Assembly (NCBI GenBank): GCA_949288625.1
Contig: CASEKZ010000010.1
Span: 1-14,561, forward strand
Direction: 5' to 3'
Length of the DNA: 14,561 nt
Source: an uncultured bacterium
GTDB taxonomy: Bacteria > Bacillota_I > Bacilli_A > RF39 > UBA660
Of the stretch, positions 7,513 through 13,586 are shown piece after piece; the stretch's first letter is position 1, and each line of letters begins with the position of its first letter. The notes beneath the pieces were generated by a model. It searched no databases and was not told where the DNA came from. It saw only the letters and a program-made list of their open reading frames with translations. The translations under genes and the position numbers were made by a program.

Positions 7513-9521
7513 GTAATAATAAAATAAAAATATTTTTTTTAATCACTATTTTCTTATGCGTTATAAGAGTAATATTGATGTTTGCTTTTGATGATAATAC
7601 TCATTATGAAAAAAACAAAACCATAACTGGAATCATAACTAATATAAAAAAAGATGGTGATAAAACAACTTTTGATTTAAAAGCTAAAGTTAAATATCGT
7701 ATTACCACTAAAGAAAAATTTAATTATGAATTAGGCGATAAAGTTATGGTTTATGCAAAGGTTTATACACCTTCTAATAACACGGTGTTTAACCTTTTTA
7801 ATTATCGTAAATATTTGTGTTCAAAAAACATTAGATTTCTTGCTGAATCAAGAAACGTAAAACTAATAGAAGAAAATAAAAATGTTATATATGAAATTAA
7901 AAATATCATAATTAAACGAATTAAGCAATTTAAATCAAGTGCTTATTTAAAAGCTTTTATATTAGGTGATCAAAATGAAATAAATAAAATCGTAAAAGAA
8001 AATTACGAAAAAACTGGAACTAGTCATTTGTTTGCAATATCTGGTAGTAACGTTACGTTAATATTACTTATACTAAATTTCTTTTTAAAAAAATATAAGT
8101 TTAAAAACGTTTTCATATTTTTATTTTTACTTTTATTTCTTTTTTTAACTAATTATACCGAGTCACTTTTAAGAGCTTTATTGTTTTTATTTTTACAATA
8201 TGTTAATAAAAAAATGAAACTTAATTATAAAACAAGTTTTGTGCTTGTAATAACGGGGGTATTACTACTTTTATATAATCCTTATTTAATTTATAACGTT
8301 GGCTTTTTATTTTCTATTATAATTTCTTTTTTCATTGTTTTAATATCGCCAACGTTAAAAGATAAAAAATACTTAAGAAAACTTATCATTATATCTTTAG
8401 TAGCTTTTTTAGCTTCTATTCCTATAATGGCTAACTCTTTTTTTAAGATAAACTTATTAAGCCCAATATTTAATTTAATATTGGTACCAATGGTTTCTTT
8501 TGTTATTTTTCCCGCTAGTATCATAACTTTTTTTGTTCCGTTTTTAGATACTATTTTTTTTACAATGACTATTTTTTTGGAGTATATAACAGAAGTGTTT
8601 TCGAAGATTGATTTTTTATACATAACAATAGCAAAACCTGGTTTTATTCTTATTTTAATCTATTACGTTTCGTTATATATTGCAATTAAGTTTAAACGTA
8701 AAAACTTTTACCTTATTTTTCTTATTACTTTTTTATTAAACATAAACTTAAGATTTTTTATAAGTAAGCCAGAGGTTTTATTCCTGGACGTTGGTCAAGG
8801 GGATAGTAGTATCGTTGTTTTGCCAACAGGTAAAGCAATCTTAATAGATACTGGCGGAACTTATTATAGTTCTTCTTCACTTGCAAAAAATAAAATAATT
8901 CCTTATTTAAGCTCTAGGGGGATAAGTAAAATCGATTGTTTAATTTTAACTCATGGTGATAATGATCATATTGGTAACGCCATTTATTTAGTAAATAATA
9001 TTAAAGTTAAAAAAGTAATATTTAATAACGGAAAATATAATGATTTGGAACTAAAATTAATCAAGGTGCTAAAAGAAAAAGAAATATCTTATTATAAAGG
9101 TATCAAAGAATTAATCGTTGGTAAAAATAAATTATGTTTTTTAAATAATGTTATATATGATGATGAAAATGATAATTCAAACGTAATTTATACGGATTTA
9201 AATGGATTAAAATTTCTTTTTATGGCGGATGCTTCAATAAAAGTAGAAAAATATTTGTTAGAAAATTATAATTTAGAAAATATAGATGTACTAAAAGTTG
9301 GACATCATGGTAGTAAAACAAGTAGTAGTAAAAAGTTTATAGAAGTTATTAATCCAAAGTATTCGGTTATTAGTGTTGGGAAAAATAACGTGTATGGGCA
9401 TCCAAAAGAATCAGTTTTAGAAACTTTAAGTAATAGTAAGATTTTTAGAACAGATTTAGATGGGTCAATAAAGGTTGAACTAAATAAGAATGGATATAAG
9501 ATAAGAACGTGTCCACCATAG
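7509..9521 (+). CDS. comEC: ComEC/Rec2 DNA-uptake channel
   Basis: Polytopic membrane protein that forms the channel for single-stranded DNA entry in transformation. The 670 residues show an N-terminal span and an OB-like extracellular region (about 1-130, DUF4131 type). The central multi-span competence domain (about 140-420) includes the motif GTSHLFAISGSNV. The C-terminal metallo-beta-lactamase-like domain (about 425-665) has LFLDVGQGDSSIV, LTHGDNDHIG (His-482, Asp-484, Asp-486, His-487), a later VGHHGSKTSSS motif and YGHPKE. This domain is thought to degrade the non-transported strand. The length is somewhat shorter than the roughly 770 of B. subtilis. It starts at ATG 7509 inside the comEA stop (ATGA overlap). 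No holA or rpsT follows, unlike in Bacillus. Confidence 0.95.
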   Translation: MSNNKIKIFFLITIFLCVIRVILMFAFDDNTHYEKNKTITGIITNIKKDGDKTTFDLKAKVKYRITTKEKFNYELGDKVMVYAKVYTPSNNTVFNLFNYRKYLCSKNIRFLAESRNVKLIEENKNVIYEIKNIIIKRIKQFKSSAYLKAFILGDQNEINKIVKENYEKTGTSHLFAISGSNVTLILLILNFFLKKYKFKNVFIFLFLLLFLFLTNYTESLLRALLFLFLQYVNKKMKLNYKTSFVLVITGVLLLLYNPYLIYNVGFLFSIIISFFIVLISPTLKDKKYLRKLIIISLVAFLASIPIMANSFFKINLLSPIFNLILVPMVSFVIFPASIITFFVPFLDTIFFTMTIFLEYITEVFSKIDFLYITIAKPGFILILIYYVSLYIAIKFKRKNFYLIFLITFLLNINLRFFISKPEVLFLDVGQGDSSIVVLPTGKAILIDTGGTYYSSSSLAKNKIIPYLSSRGISKIDCLILTHGDNDHIGNAIYLVNNIKVKKVIFNNGKYNDLELKLIKVLKEKEISYYKGIKELIVGKNKLCFLNNVIYDDENDNSNVIYTDLNGLKFLFMADASIKVEKYLLENYNLENIDVLKVGHHGSKTSSSKKFIEVINPKYSVISVGKNNVYGHPKESVLETLSNSKIFRTDLDGSIKVELNKNGYKIRTCPP

Positions 9522-9634
9522 GAAGAAGAATTAAAATGAAACAAAGATAAACAAAAATAATAAAATGTTTTATGATTTTAAATATAAAAGAGTATATTTT
9601 ATATTTAAGTACATACTAAAAGTGTAGTATTATT

Positions 9635-9725
9635 CGAGATGATTCCATTTCGTAAAAATATGGTTAACAAATACGTTTTTAAACCATATATTATTGTAGA
9701 ACGCTGATGCATGATAAGGCGTTTT
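9635..9725 (+). other. Gene-free stretch with three consecutive hairpins, possible small RNA
   Basis: The 253 bases between comEC and lexA hold no credible reading frame. Three stems follow one another: 9635-9641 with 9646-9652 (7 bp including one G-T, 4-nt loop), 9658-9665 with 9682-9689 (8 bp, 16-nt loop), and 9698-9704 with 9719-9725 (7 bp including one G-T), the last running into T-rich sequence. A TATTAT sequence at 9628-9633 could be a -10, but its -35 is poor and the start would fall inside the first stem. I recognise no RNA family. It may be a structured 3' region of comEC, a small RNA, or chance. Confidence 0.25.
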
Positions 9726-9735
9726 TATATAGATT

Positions 9736-9776
9736 AGAGAAACTAAAAAAGAGAAATTTTTAGTTTCTCTTTTTTT
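9736..9776. terminator. Strong terminator between comEC and lexA
   Basis: A perfect 14-bp stem (9736-9749 with 9757-9770) and a 7-nt loop are followed by a run of six T on the plus strand. On the minus strand it lies just after the lexA stop and can also stop lexA transcripts, although the tract after it is less T-rich in that direction. Confidence 0.8.
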
Positions 9777-10386
9777 AGAATTTACGGTATAAACCAATTG
9801 CCTTCCCAAGGATTGTACAATTAGGTAATATAATTGGTTTCATGGTGTCATTTTCTGGTTGTAATCTTATATGTGCTAACTCTTTATAAAACCTTTTTAA
9901 AGTAACTTCATTATCCATTGTCATTGCTACTACTATATCGCCGTTTCTTGCAACTGATTGTCTTTGAACAATTACTATATCTCCATCTAATATTCCAGCG
10001 TTAATCATACTTTCACCACTTACTTTTAAAGTGAATACCTCCGCGTTATTAGGAATTAAATATGTTGGCAAACTAAAAAATTCGTTTGGCATTTCAATTG
10101 CTTCAATTGGGTTTCCTGCGGTTACTTTACCTAAAAGTGGTACTTCTACAACATCTTCGTTTAAATATTCATTAGTTCCAACTATTTCTAACGATCTATA
10201 TTTAGAATTGGTTTTTTTTATGTAGCCTTTATTTTCAAGTGCGTTTATGTGTGATTGAATGGTAGCAGGTGAGCTAAGCCCTAAAGCACTACCAATTTCC
10301 CTTACCGCCGGTGGGTAACCATGATTCGCAACGTAACTTTTTATGTAATTTAATACGTCTTTTTGACGGTTTGTTAGCTTTTCCAT
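9775..10386 (-). CDS. lexA: SOS repressor LexA
   Basis: Repressor of the SOS regulon that cleaves itself when RecA filaments form on damaged DNA. The 203 residues comprise an N-terminal winged helix-turn-helix (about 1-65; SSPATIQSHINALENKGYI is the recognition region), the self-cleavage site Ala-90/Gly-91 within GKVTAGNPIEA, and the C-terminal peptidase domain with Ser-126 (SGESM) and general-base Lys-164 (VTLKRFY). All residues needed for autocleavage are present. ATG 10386 follows an AGGAGG ribosome site. It is divergent from a small membrane peptide, and its promoter carries an SOS box, which indicates autoregulation. Confidence 0.97.
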   Translation of the reverse strand: MEKLTNRQKDVLNYIKSYVANHGYPPAVREIGSALGLSSPATIQSHINALENKGYIKKTNSKYRSLEIVGTNEYLNEDVVEVPLLGKVTAGNPIEAIEMPNEFFSLPTYLIPNNAEVFTLKVSGESMINAGILDGDIVIVQRQSVARNGDIVVAMTMDNEVTLKRFYKELAHIRLQPENDTMKPIILPNCTILGKAIGLYRKF

Positions 10387-10411
10387 AATTCCTCCTTTTT
10401 ATTACGTTTAT

Positions 10412-10440
10412 ATAATATCATAATTACTTTACATTGTCAA
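10412..10440 (-). promoter_or_regulatory. lexA promoter, sigma-A type
   Basis: On the minus strand TTGACA (10440-10435), a 17-bp spacer and TATTAT (10417-10412) form a near-consensus promoter reading into lexA. Its -35 overlaps an SOS box. Confidence 0.8.
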
Positions 10441-10451
10441 ACATTTGTTCA
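10438..10451. promoter_or_regulatory. SOS (LexA) box at the lexA promoter
   Basis: CAAACATTTGTTCA matches 11 of 14 positions of the Bacillus SOS consensus CGAACATATGTTCG and keeps the palindromic core. It overlaps the lexA -35 by three bases, a position that would block polymerase, so LexA should repress its own gene. Confidence 0.75.
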
Positions 10452-10460
10452 CTTTTTGTA

Positions 10461-10489
10461 TTGACACATACATTTGTTCGTGGTATTAT
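10461..10489 (+). promoter_or_regulatory. Promoter of the YneA-position peptide
   Basis: TTGACA (10461-10466), exactly 17 bp, and TATTAT (10484-10489) form a near-consensus sigma-A promoter. The hexamers and spacing are identical to those of the divergent lexA promoter. Confidence 0.85.
10467..10480. promoter_or_regulatory. SOS (LexA) box filling the promoter spacer
   Basis: CATACATTTGTTCG matches 11 of 14 positions of the Bacillus SOS consensus. It begins at the first base after the -35 and ends four bases before the -10, so bound LexA would cover the promoter of the small peptide. Confidence 0.8.
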
Positions 10490-10527
10490 TTAGTTGTAAA
10501 CAAACGAAATAAAAAGGAGTGATTTAA

Positions 10528-10671
10528 ATGAAATTATTAAAAGATTATAAAGGAGTTGCTATAATTTATTTGGTAATTACGCTAATAAACGTTATTTGGG
10601 TTGTTAATTATAATAGACCAGATGATATAAAACAAGTTAGTAACGAAAGAAACGTTGTTGTAAATGTTTAA
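10528..10671 (+). CDS. SOS-controlled small membrane peptide at the yneA position
   Basis: A 47-residue protein with a strong ribosome site (AAAAAGGAGTG, ATG 10528) downstream of an SOS-boxed promoter. Residues 9-27 (GVAIIYLVITLINVIWVVN) form one membrane span, followed by a short polar tail. In Bacillus the gene divergent from lexA is yneA, whose product delays cell division during the SOS response and has an N-terminal span plus an extracellular LysM domain. Here the span and the regulation are conserved but no LysM domain exists and the frame is not broken, so it looks like a natural short form. A division-inhibitor role is inferred from position and regulation only. No yneB recombinase or ynzC gene follows; tkt is next, with its own promoter. 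Confidence 0.75.
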   Translation: MKLLKDYKGVAIIYLVITLINVIWVVNYNRPDDIKQVSNERNVVVNV

Positions 10672-10678
10672 CAAATCA

Positions 10679-10707
10679 TTGATAAATATCCCTTTTTATC
10701 TTATAAT
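10679..10707 (+). promoter_or_regulatory. tkt promoter, sigma-A type
   Basis: TTGATA (10679-10684), a 17-bp spacer and a perfect TATAAT (10702-10707) lie between the small SOS peptide and tkt, so transketolase need not depend on the SOS promoter. The AGGAAGG ribosome site lies just before ATG 10735. Confidence 0.8.
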
Positions 10708-10734
10708 TACTTTAGAAAGATAGGAAGGGATTTT

Positions 10735-12687
10735 ATGAATGATGAAAAGATGATAAGTGCTATAAGAGCACTTTCAATCGCACAAATTTCAAAAGCAAAA
10801 AGTGGTCATCCTGGAATAGCGCTTGGTGCGGCACCGATTCTTTACACCCTTTATTCTAAACACATGAACATTGATGTTAAAGATGAAAAATGGATAAATA
10901 AAGATCGGTTTGTAATGTCTGCAGGACATGGTTCTGCACTTCTTTACGCAACGCTTTATATGGCTGGTTTTGATCTTAGTATAAAGGATCTTAAGGATTT
11001 TAGACAAATTGATTCGAAGACACCTGGTCATCCAGAGGTTGGTGTTACCCCGGGCGTTGATGCTTCAACTGGTCCATTGGGACAAGGTGTTGCAACTGCC
11101 GTTGGGATGGCGATATCACAAAAGTATCTAGCATCTAAATTTAATGGATTATTAGATTATAAAACTTACGTTTTATGTGGTGAAGGAGACTTAATGGAAG
11201 GGGTATCGTATGAAGCTTGTTCATTAGCAGGCACCCTTAAACTTGATAATTTAATCGTTTTATATGATTCTAATAAAGTAACTTTAGATGGTAGTAGTAA
11301 AAAAAGTTTTAATGAGGATGTTTTAAAAAGGTTTGATGCCATGGGCTGGCATACGGACGTTGTTTTAGATGGGGAAAATAGTGTTTTAATTGATATGGCA
11401 ATAAGTAAGGCAAAAAGAATAATTGATAAACCATCATTTATAGAGATAAAAACAACAATTGGAAAAGGTTCTGTTTTACAAGGAACTAATAAGGTTCATG
11501 GTAAACCTTTGACTAAAGAAGACATAAGACAATTAAAAGGTAAACTTAAAATTGATACAGACTTATTTAAAAACATAACGAACTTAAGACGTGAAATGTC
11601 TGATTTTATTAAAACAAGGGTTGGTTATGATAAGAAAAGATGGGAAGTAAAGTATAATGCTTACTTAAATTCTTGTGATGATGATACGAAAAGGTTTTTA
11701 TCATCATTGACGGAAGATAAAAGGTACGACATAACAAAGTTATTTAAGGAAGTAATATTTGACGATGATGAATTAAGAAACACAAATGGTAAAGTGATGA
11801 ATATAATTGCGGATAATTATCCTTCGTTTTTAGGTGGCTGTGCGGATCTTTGTTCATCGTGTAAAACATATCTTAATAATTTTGGCGATTTTGAAGTTGG
11901 AAATTATGGTGGAAAAAACATTTGGTTTGGAGTAAGAGAACATGCTATGGGCGCCATTATAAATGGTATGGCACTTTCTGGATTAAGACCTTTTGCATCA
12001 ACTTTTTTAGCGTTTTCAGATTATTTAAAACCATCTATTAGAATGGCTAGTTTAATGAACGTTCCAAGTACTTTTGTGTTTACGCATGATTCGGTAATTA
12101 TTGGAGAAGATGGACCAACTCACCAACCAGTAGAACAGCTTGCTCATTTAAGAAGTATCCCTAATCATTATGTTTATAGACCTTGCGATGCTAATGAAAT
12201 AATAGGTTCATGGCAAACCATATTAAATAATGATAAACCATCTTCGATAGTTCTATCTAGAAGTAAGTGTCCTAACTTAGATTGTACTGATCCTTTAAGT
12301 GTAAAAAAAGGAGCTTACATAATTAGAAAGGAAAACAAAAGGTTATTTGGAATAATAATTGCAACTGGACAAGAAGTATCTCTTGCACTTTCCATAGCAG
12401 AAAAATTATCTAAAAAAGGTATGGAAATAAGGGTTGTGTCTATGCCTTGCATGCGTCTTTTTGAAGAACAATCTAAAACTTATAAAGAAGAAGTATTACC
12501 AATTGGGTATAAAACGTTCGTAATAGAGCGTGCATCTAAATTTGGATGGCATAAATACGTTTATAACGATAAATACATAATGGGAATAGATGAGTTTGGT
12601 TATTCTGGTAAAAGTAAAGACGTATTAGAAAAACTAAAACTTGATGACGATACCATCTACAAAAGAATAGAGAAATTATTGAAGTAA
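10735..12687 (+). CDS. tkt: Transketolase
   Basis: Thiamine-diphosphate enzyme of the non-oxidative pentose phosphate pathway that moves two-carbon units between sugar phosphates. The 650 residues show SGHPG with His-25, AGHGS with His-65, TPGHPE with His-99, GPLGQG (113-118), the cofactor motif GEGDLMEG...YDSN (149-180, Asn-180), VHGKPL with His-255, REHAMG with the cofactor-activating Glu-402, His-451, and GEDGPTHQP (457-465). The length and order fit a full-length transketolase (usually 650-670). One oddity: the metal-binding Asp of the classical GDG motif is Glu (Glu-150). This is conservative, and the rest of the active site is intact. The gene sits between the lexA unit and, beyond an inserted TA module, sirA and yneF, the order known in Bacillus. 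I see no convincing terminator directly after it. Confidence 0.97.
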   Translation: MNDEKMISAIRALSIAQISKAKSGHPGIALGAAPILYTLYSKHMNIDVKDEKWINKDRFVMSAGHGSALLYATLYMAGFDLSIKDLKDFRQIDSKTPGHPEVGVTPGVDASTGPLGQGVATAVGMAISQKYLASKFNGLLDYKTYVLCGEGDLMEGVSYEACSLAGTLKLDNLIVLYDSNKVTLDGSSKKSFNEDVLKRFDAMGWHTDVVLDGENSVLIDMAISKAKRIIDKPSFIEIKTTIGKGSVLQGTNKVHGKPLTKEDIRQLKGKLKIDTDLFKNITNLRREMSDFIKTRVGYDKKRWEVKYNAYLNSCDDDTKRFLSSLTEDKRYDITKLFKEVIFDDDELRNTNGKVMNIIADNYPSFLGGCADLCSSCKTYLNNFGDFEVGNYGGKNIWFGVREHAMGAIINGMALSGLRPFASTFLAFSDYLKPSIRMASLMNVPSTFVFTHDSVIIGEDGPTHQPVEQLAHLRSIPNHYVYRPCDANEIIGSWQTILNNDKPSSIVLSRSKCPNLDCTDPLSVKKGAYIIRKENKRLFGIIIATGQEVSLALSIAEKLSKKGMEIRVVSMPCMRLFEEQSKTYKEEVLPIGYKTFVIERASKFGWHKYVYNDKYIMGIDEFGYSGKSKDVLEKLKLDDDTIYKRIEKLLK

Positions 12688-12739
12688 TAAAATGTCCAAA
12701 ATTGCATAAAATAGTAGTGGGATTTTAAATCCTAATACA

Positions 12740-12768
12740 TTGACTTTTAAAATTAAATATAGTATATT
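12740..12768 (+). promoter_or_regulatory. Promoter of the type III antitoxin RNA
   Basis: TTGACT (12740-12745), a 17-bp spacer and TATATT (12763-12768) form a good sigma-A promoter. Transcription would start near 12775, just ahead of the two tandem repeats, and no ORF intervenes. Confidence 0.75.
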
Positions 12769-12797
12769 TAATTCGTACATTAATTGTACTTAAAAGG

Positions 12798-12844
12798 TAA
12801 ATGTTTCTCGCTCTCGGGTGGTGCGAGTAATAAATTATCCCGAT
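12798..12844 (+). repeat. Antitoxin repeat, copy 1
   Basis: A 47-nt unit beginning TAAATGTTT and ending TTATCCCGAT. Stem 1 pairs 12810-12813 (GCTC) with 12825-12828 (GAGT, one G-T pair). Stem 2 pairs 12814-12818 (TCGGG) with 12839-12843 (CCCGA), giving an H-type pseudoknot. Confidence 0.9.
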
Positions 12845-12847
12845 TGT

Positions 12848-12895
12848 TAAATGTTTAATCGCTCTCGGGTGGTGCGAGCAATAAATTATCCCGAT
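12848..12895 (+). repeat. Antitoxin repeat, copy 2
   Basis: A 48-nt unit nearly identical to copy 1; the differences are in the segment before stem 1 and a C for T at the end of stem 1. Stem 1 pairs 12861-12864 (GCTC) with 12876-12879 (GAGC), and stem 2 pairs 12865-12869 with 12890-12894. Confidence 0.9.
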
Positions 12896-12904
12896 CGAAA
12901 ATTT

Positions 12905-12941
12905 AGAAGACTTTGTCATATTACGACAAGGTTTTCTTTTT
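12905..12941 (+). terminator. Intrinsic terminator between antitoxin RNA and toxin ORF
   Basis: A 13-bp stem (12905-12917 with 12925-12937, two G-T pairs) with a 7-nt loop is followed by four T. In type III systems a leaky terminator at this point sets excess antitoxin over toxin mRNA. It lies 40 bases upstream of the toxin start. Confidence 0.85.
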
Positions 12942-12981
12942 GCATATATATAATAACTTCTGCTTTAAATCAGGAGGAATT

Positions 12982-13429
12982 ATGGAATTACAGACGGGGT
13001 GTGTTTATCATATAAAGGATGAATTTTTTGATTATATAAATGATAAAAATTTAATGACTAACCATGAAAATGGGCATTCTAGACCAACTTATTTTGTTAT
13101 TAAAAATGATGGTGTTTTATAGTAAAGTTAGTAAATATGAAAAAATAATTGAAAATAAAATACGAAAATATGGTAGATGTAAAACTATTTTAATAAGGAA
13201 AATAGCTAATAAAAAATCTGTAATATTACTTCAGAATGCTTTTCCAATTTTAGAAAAATACATAAGCCATCCACACGTTGTAAATGGTAAGGTTATAAAA
13301 TTAATACCATCATTAAAAAAAGAAATATTGAATAATTTTAAATTTATGATATCAATGAAGAAAAGTGGAAAAAATTTATTCTTTGTGGATATAGATAAAA
13401 TATTAGAAAAGTTAAAGTATAATAAGTAA
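12982..13429 (+). pseudogene. cptN: Disrupted type III toxin, CptN-like endoribonuclease (ToxN/AbiQ group)
   Basis: The first part starts at ATG 12982 after a strong AGGAGGAA ribosome site and encodes 46 residues (LQTGCVYHIKDEFFDYIND near the start, then SRPTYFVIKN and GVL) before TAG at 13120. The second part continues in the +1 frame from about 13118 (YSKVSKYEKI, IRKYGRCKTI, LLQNAFPILEKYISH, VNGKVIKL, FFVDIDKILEKL) to TAA at 13427. Joined, they give a protein of about 150 residues, the size of CptN toxins. The spacing and wording (RPTYF..K; KYGRC; LLQN.FPI.EKYI.H; FF.DI..I) match what I remember of that family. The segment expected between GVL and SKV (in the family roughly W-x-x-P-x-S, next to the catalytic Ser/Lys) is missing, so a small deletion of length 2 modulo 3, for example 17 bases, is likelier than a one-base change. 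The product should be inactive. Family assignment is from recall of motifs plus the upstream pseudoknot repeats. Confidence 0.72.
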
Positions 13430-13532
13430 AACAAGCTGGATTGTTAATTTATTTATGTTAGTGATGATGCATATAAAGAAATAACCGGACACTCTTATTC
13501 AAAAAGAAAAAAATATGATTAATAATATTTAA

Positions 13533-13563
13533 TTCGACATCTTTTTTATAGAATGCATATTAT
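13533..13563 (+). promoter_or_regulatory. Putative Spo0A-controlled promoter of sirA
   Basis: TTCGACA at 13533-13539 is the exact reverse complement of the Spo0A box TGTCGAA. It overlaps a -35-like TCGACA (13534-13539), which lies 18 bp before TATTAT (13558-13563). This geometry, a 0A box on the -35, is that of Spo0A-activated sigma-A promoters. The transcript would start near 13570, just upstream of the ribosome site. A single 7-base match is weak alone; its place before a known Spo0A-controlled gene strengthens it. Confidence 0.5.
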
Positions 13564-13579
13564 TCTATAAAAGAGGTGT
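13537..13579 (+). promoter_or_regulatory. 17-18 bp hairpin burying the sirA ribosome binding site
   Basis: Bases 13538-13554 pair with 13562-13578 over 17 positions, with two G-T pairs and no mismatch, and 13537 with 13579 extend it; the loop is 7 nt. The 3' arm contains the whole Shine-Dalgarno AGAGGTG (13572-13578), eight bases before ATG 13587. A transcript coming from upstream would fold it shut, whereas one starting at about 13570 lacks the 5' arm. It could also act as a weak terminator, since TTTT follows. Confidence 0.6.
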
Positions 13580-13586
13580 TTTAATT

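Larger units (their letters stand above)
12775..12941 (+). ncRNA. cptI: Type III antitoxin RNA, CptI-like, two pseudoknot repeats
   Basis: A promoter, two tandem 47-48 nt repeats with a 50-nt period, and an intrinsic terminator define a short untranslated RNA of about 165 nt directly upstream of a toxin-like ORF. In type III toxin-antitoxin systems the antitoxin is exactly such an RNA: its repeats fold into H-type pseudoknots, the toxin cuts the precursor between repeats, and the cut units wrap the toxin. Two repeats of 40-50 nt is the pattern I know for the CptIN family. Each repeat here can fold with stem 1 GCTC/GAGC (or GAGT) and stem 2 TCGGG/CCCGA, linked by an A/T-rich loop. The family call rests on this layout together with the toxin sequence downstream. 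The RNA seems intact although the toxin gene is broken. Confidence 0.75.

Noticed and set aside
8291..8623. 110-residue minus-strand frame inside comEC
   Set aside because: It is antisense to conserved membrane spans of comEC, and has Lys/Ile composition typical of the complement of hydrophobic coding sequence.
9563..9625. 20-residue frame after comEC starting at ATG 9563
   Set aside because: No ribosome site, low-complexity AT-rich codons, and it overlaps the hairpin region.
12719..12732. Hairpin GGATTTTAAATCC as the tkt terminator
   Set aside because: The stem is only 5 bp with a minimal loop and has no following T tract.
12811..12895. T-box antiterminator, because each repeat contains GGGTGGT followed by a later CCC
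   Set aside because: There is no stem I or specifier loop, the unit is only about 48 nt and occurs twice in tandem, and no aminoacylation or amino-acid gene follows. A pseudoknot repeat ahead of a toxin ORF explains the same bases better.
12798..12895. CRISPR array from two direct repeats
   Set aside because: Only two copies, with a 3-nt gap between 47-48 nt units, and no cas genes. The repeats are themselves structured.
12725..12919. Minus-strand reading frame across the repeats
   Set aside because: Its repeated peptide simply mirrors the antitoxin repeats. It has no ribosome site and lies antisense to a well-defined RNA.
13064..13117. Independent start for the second toxin frame at ATG 13064
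   Set aside because: The first 18 residues are an out-of-frame reading of the first toxin part and there is no ribosome site. Similarity to the toxin begins only near 13118.
13112..13124. Programmed +1 frameshift rescuing the toxin
   Set aside because: No recognised slippery sequence or stimulating stop context is present, and conserved residues would still be missing after a shift.
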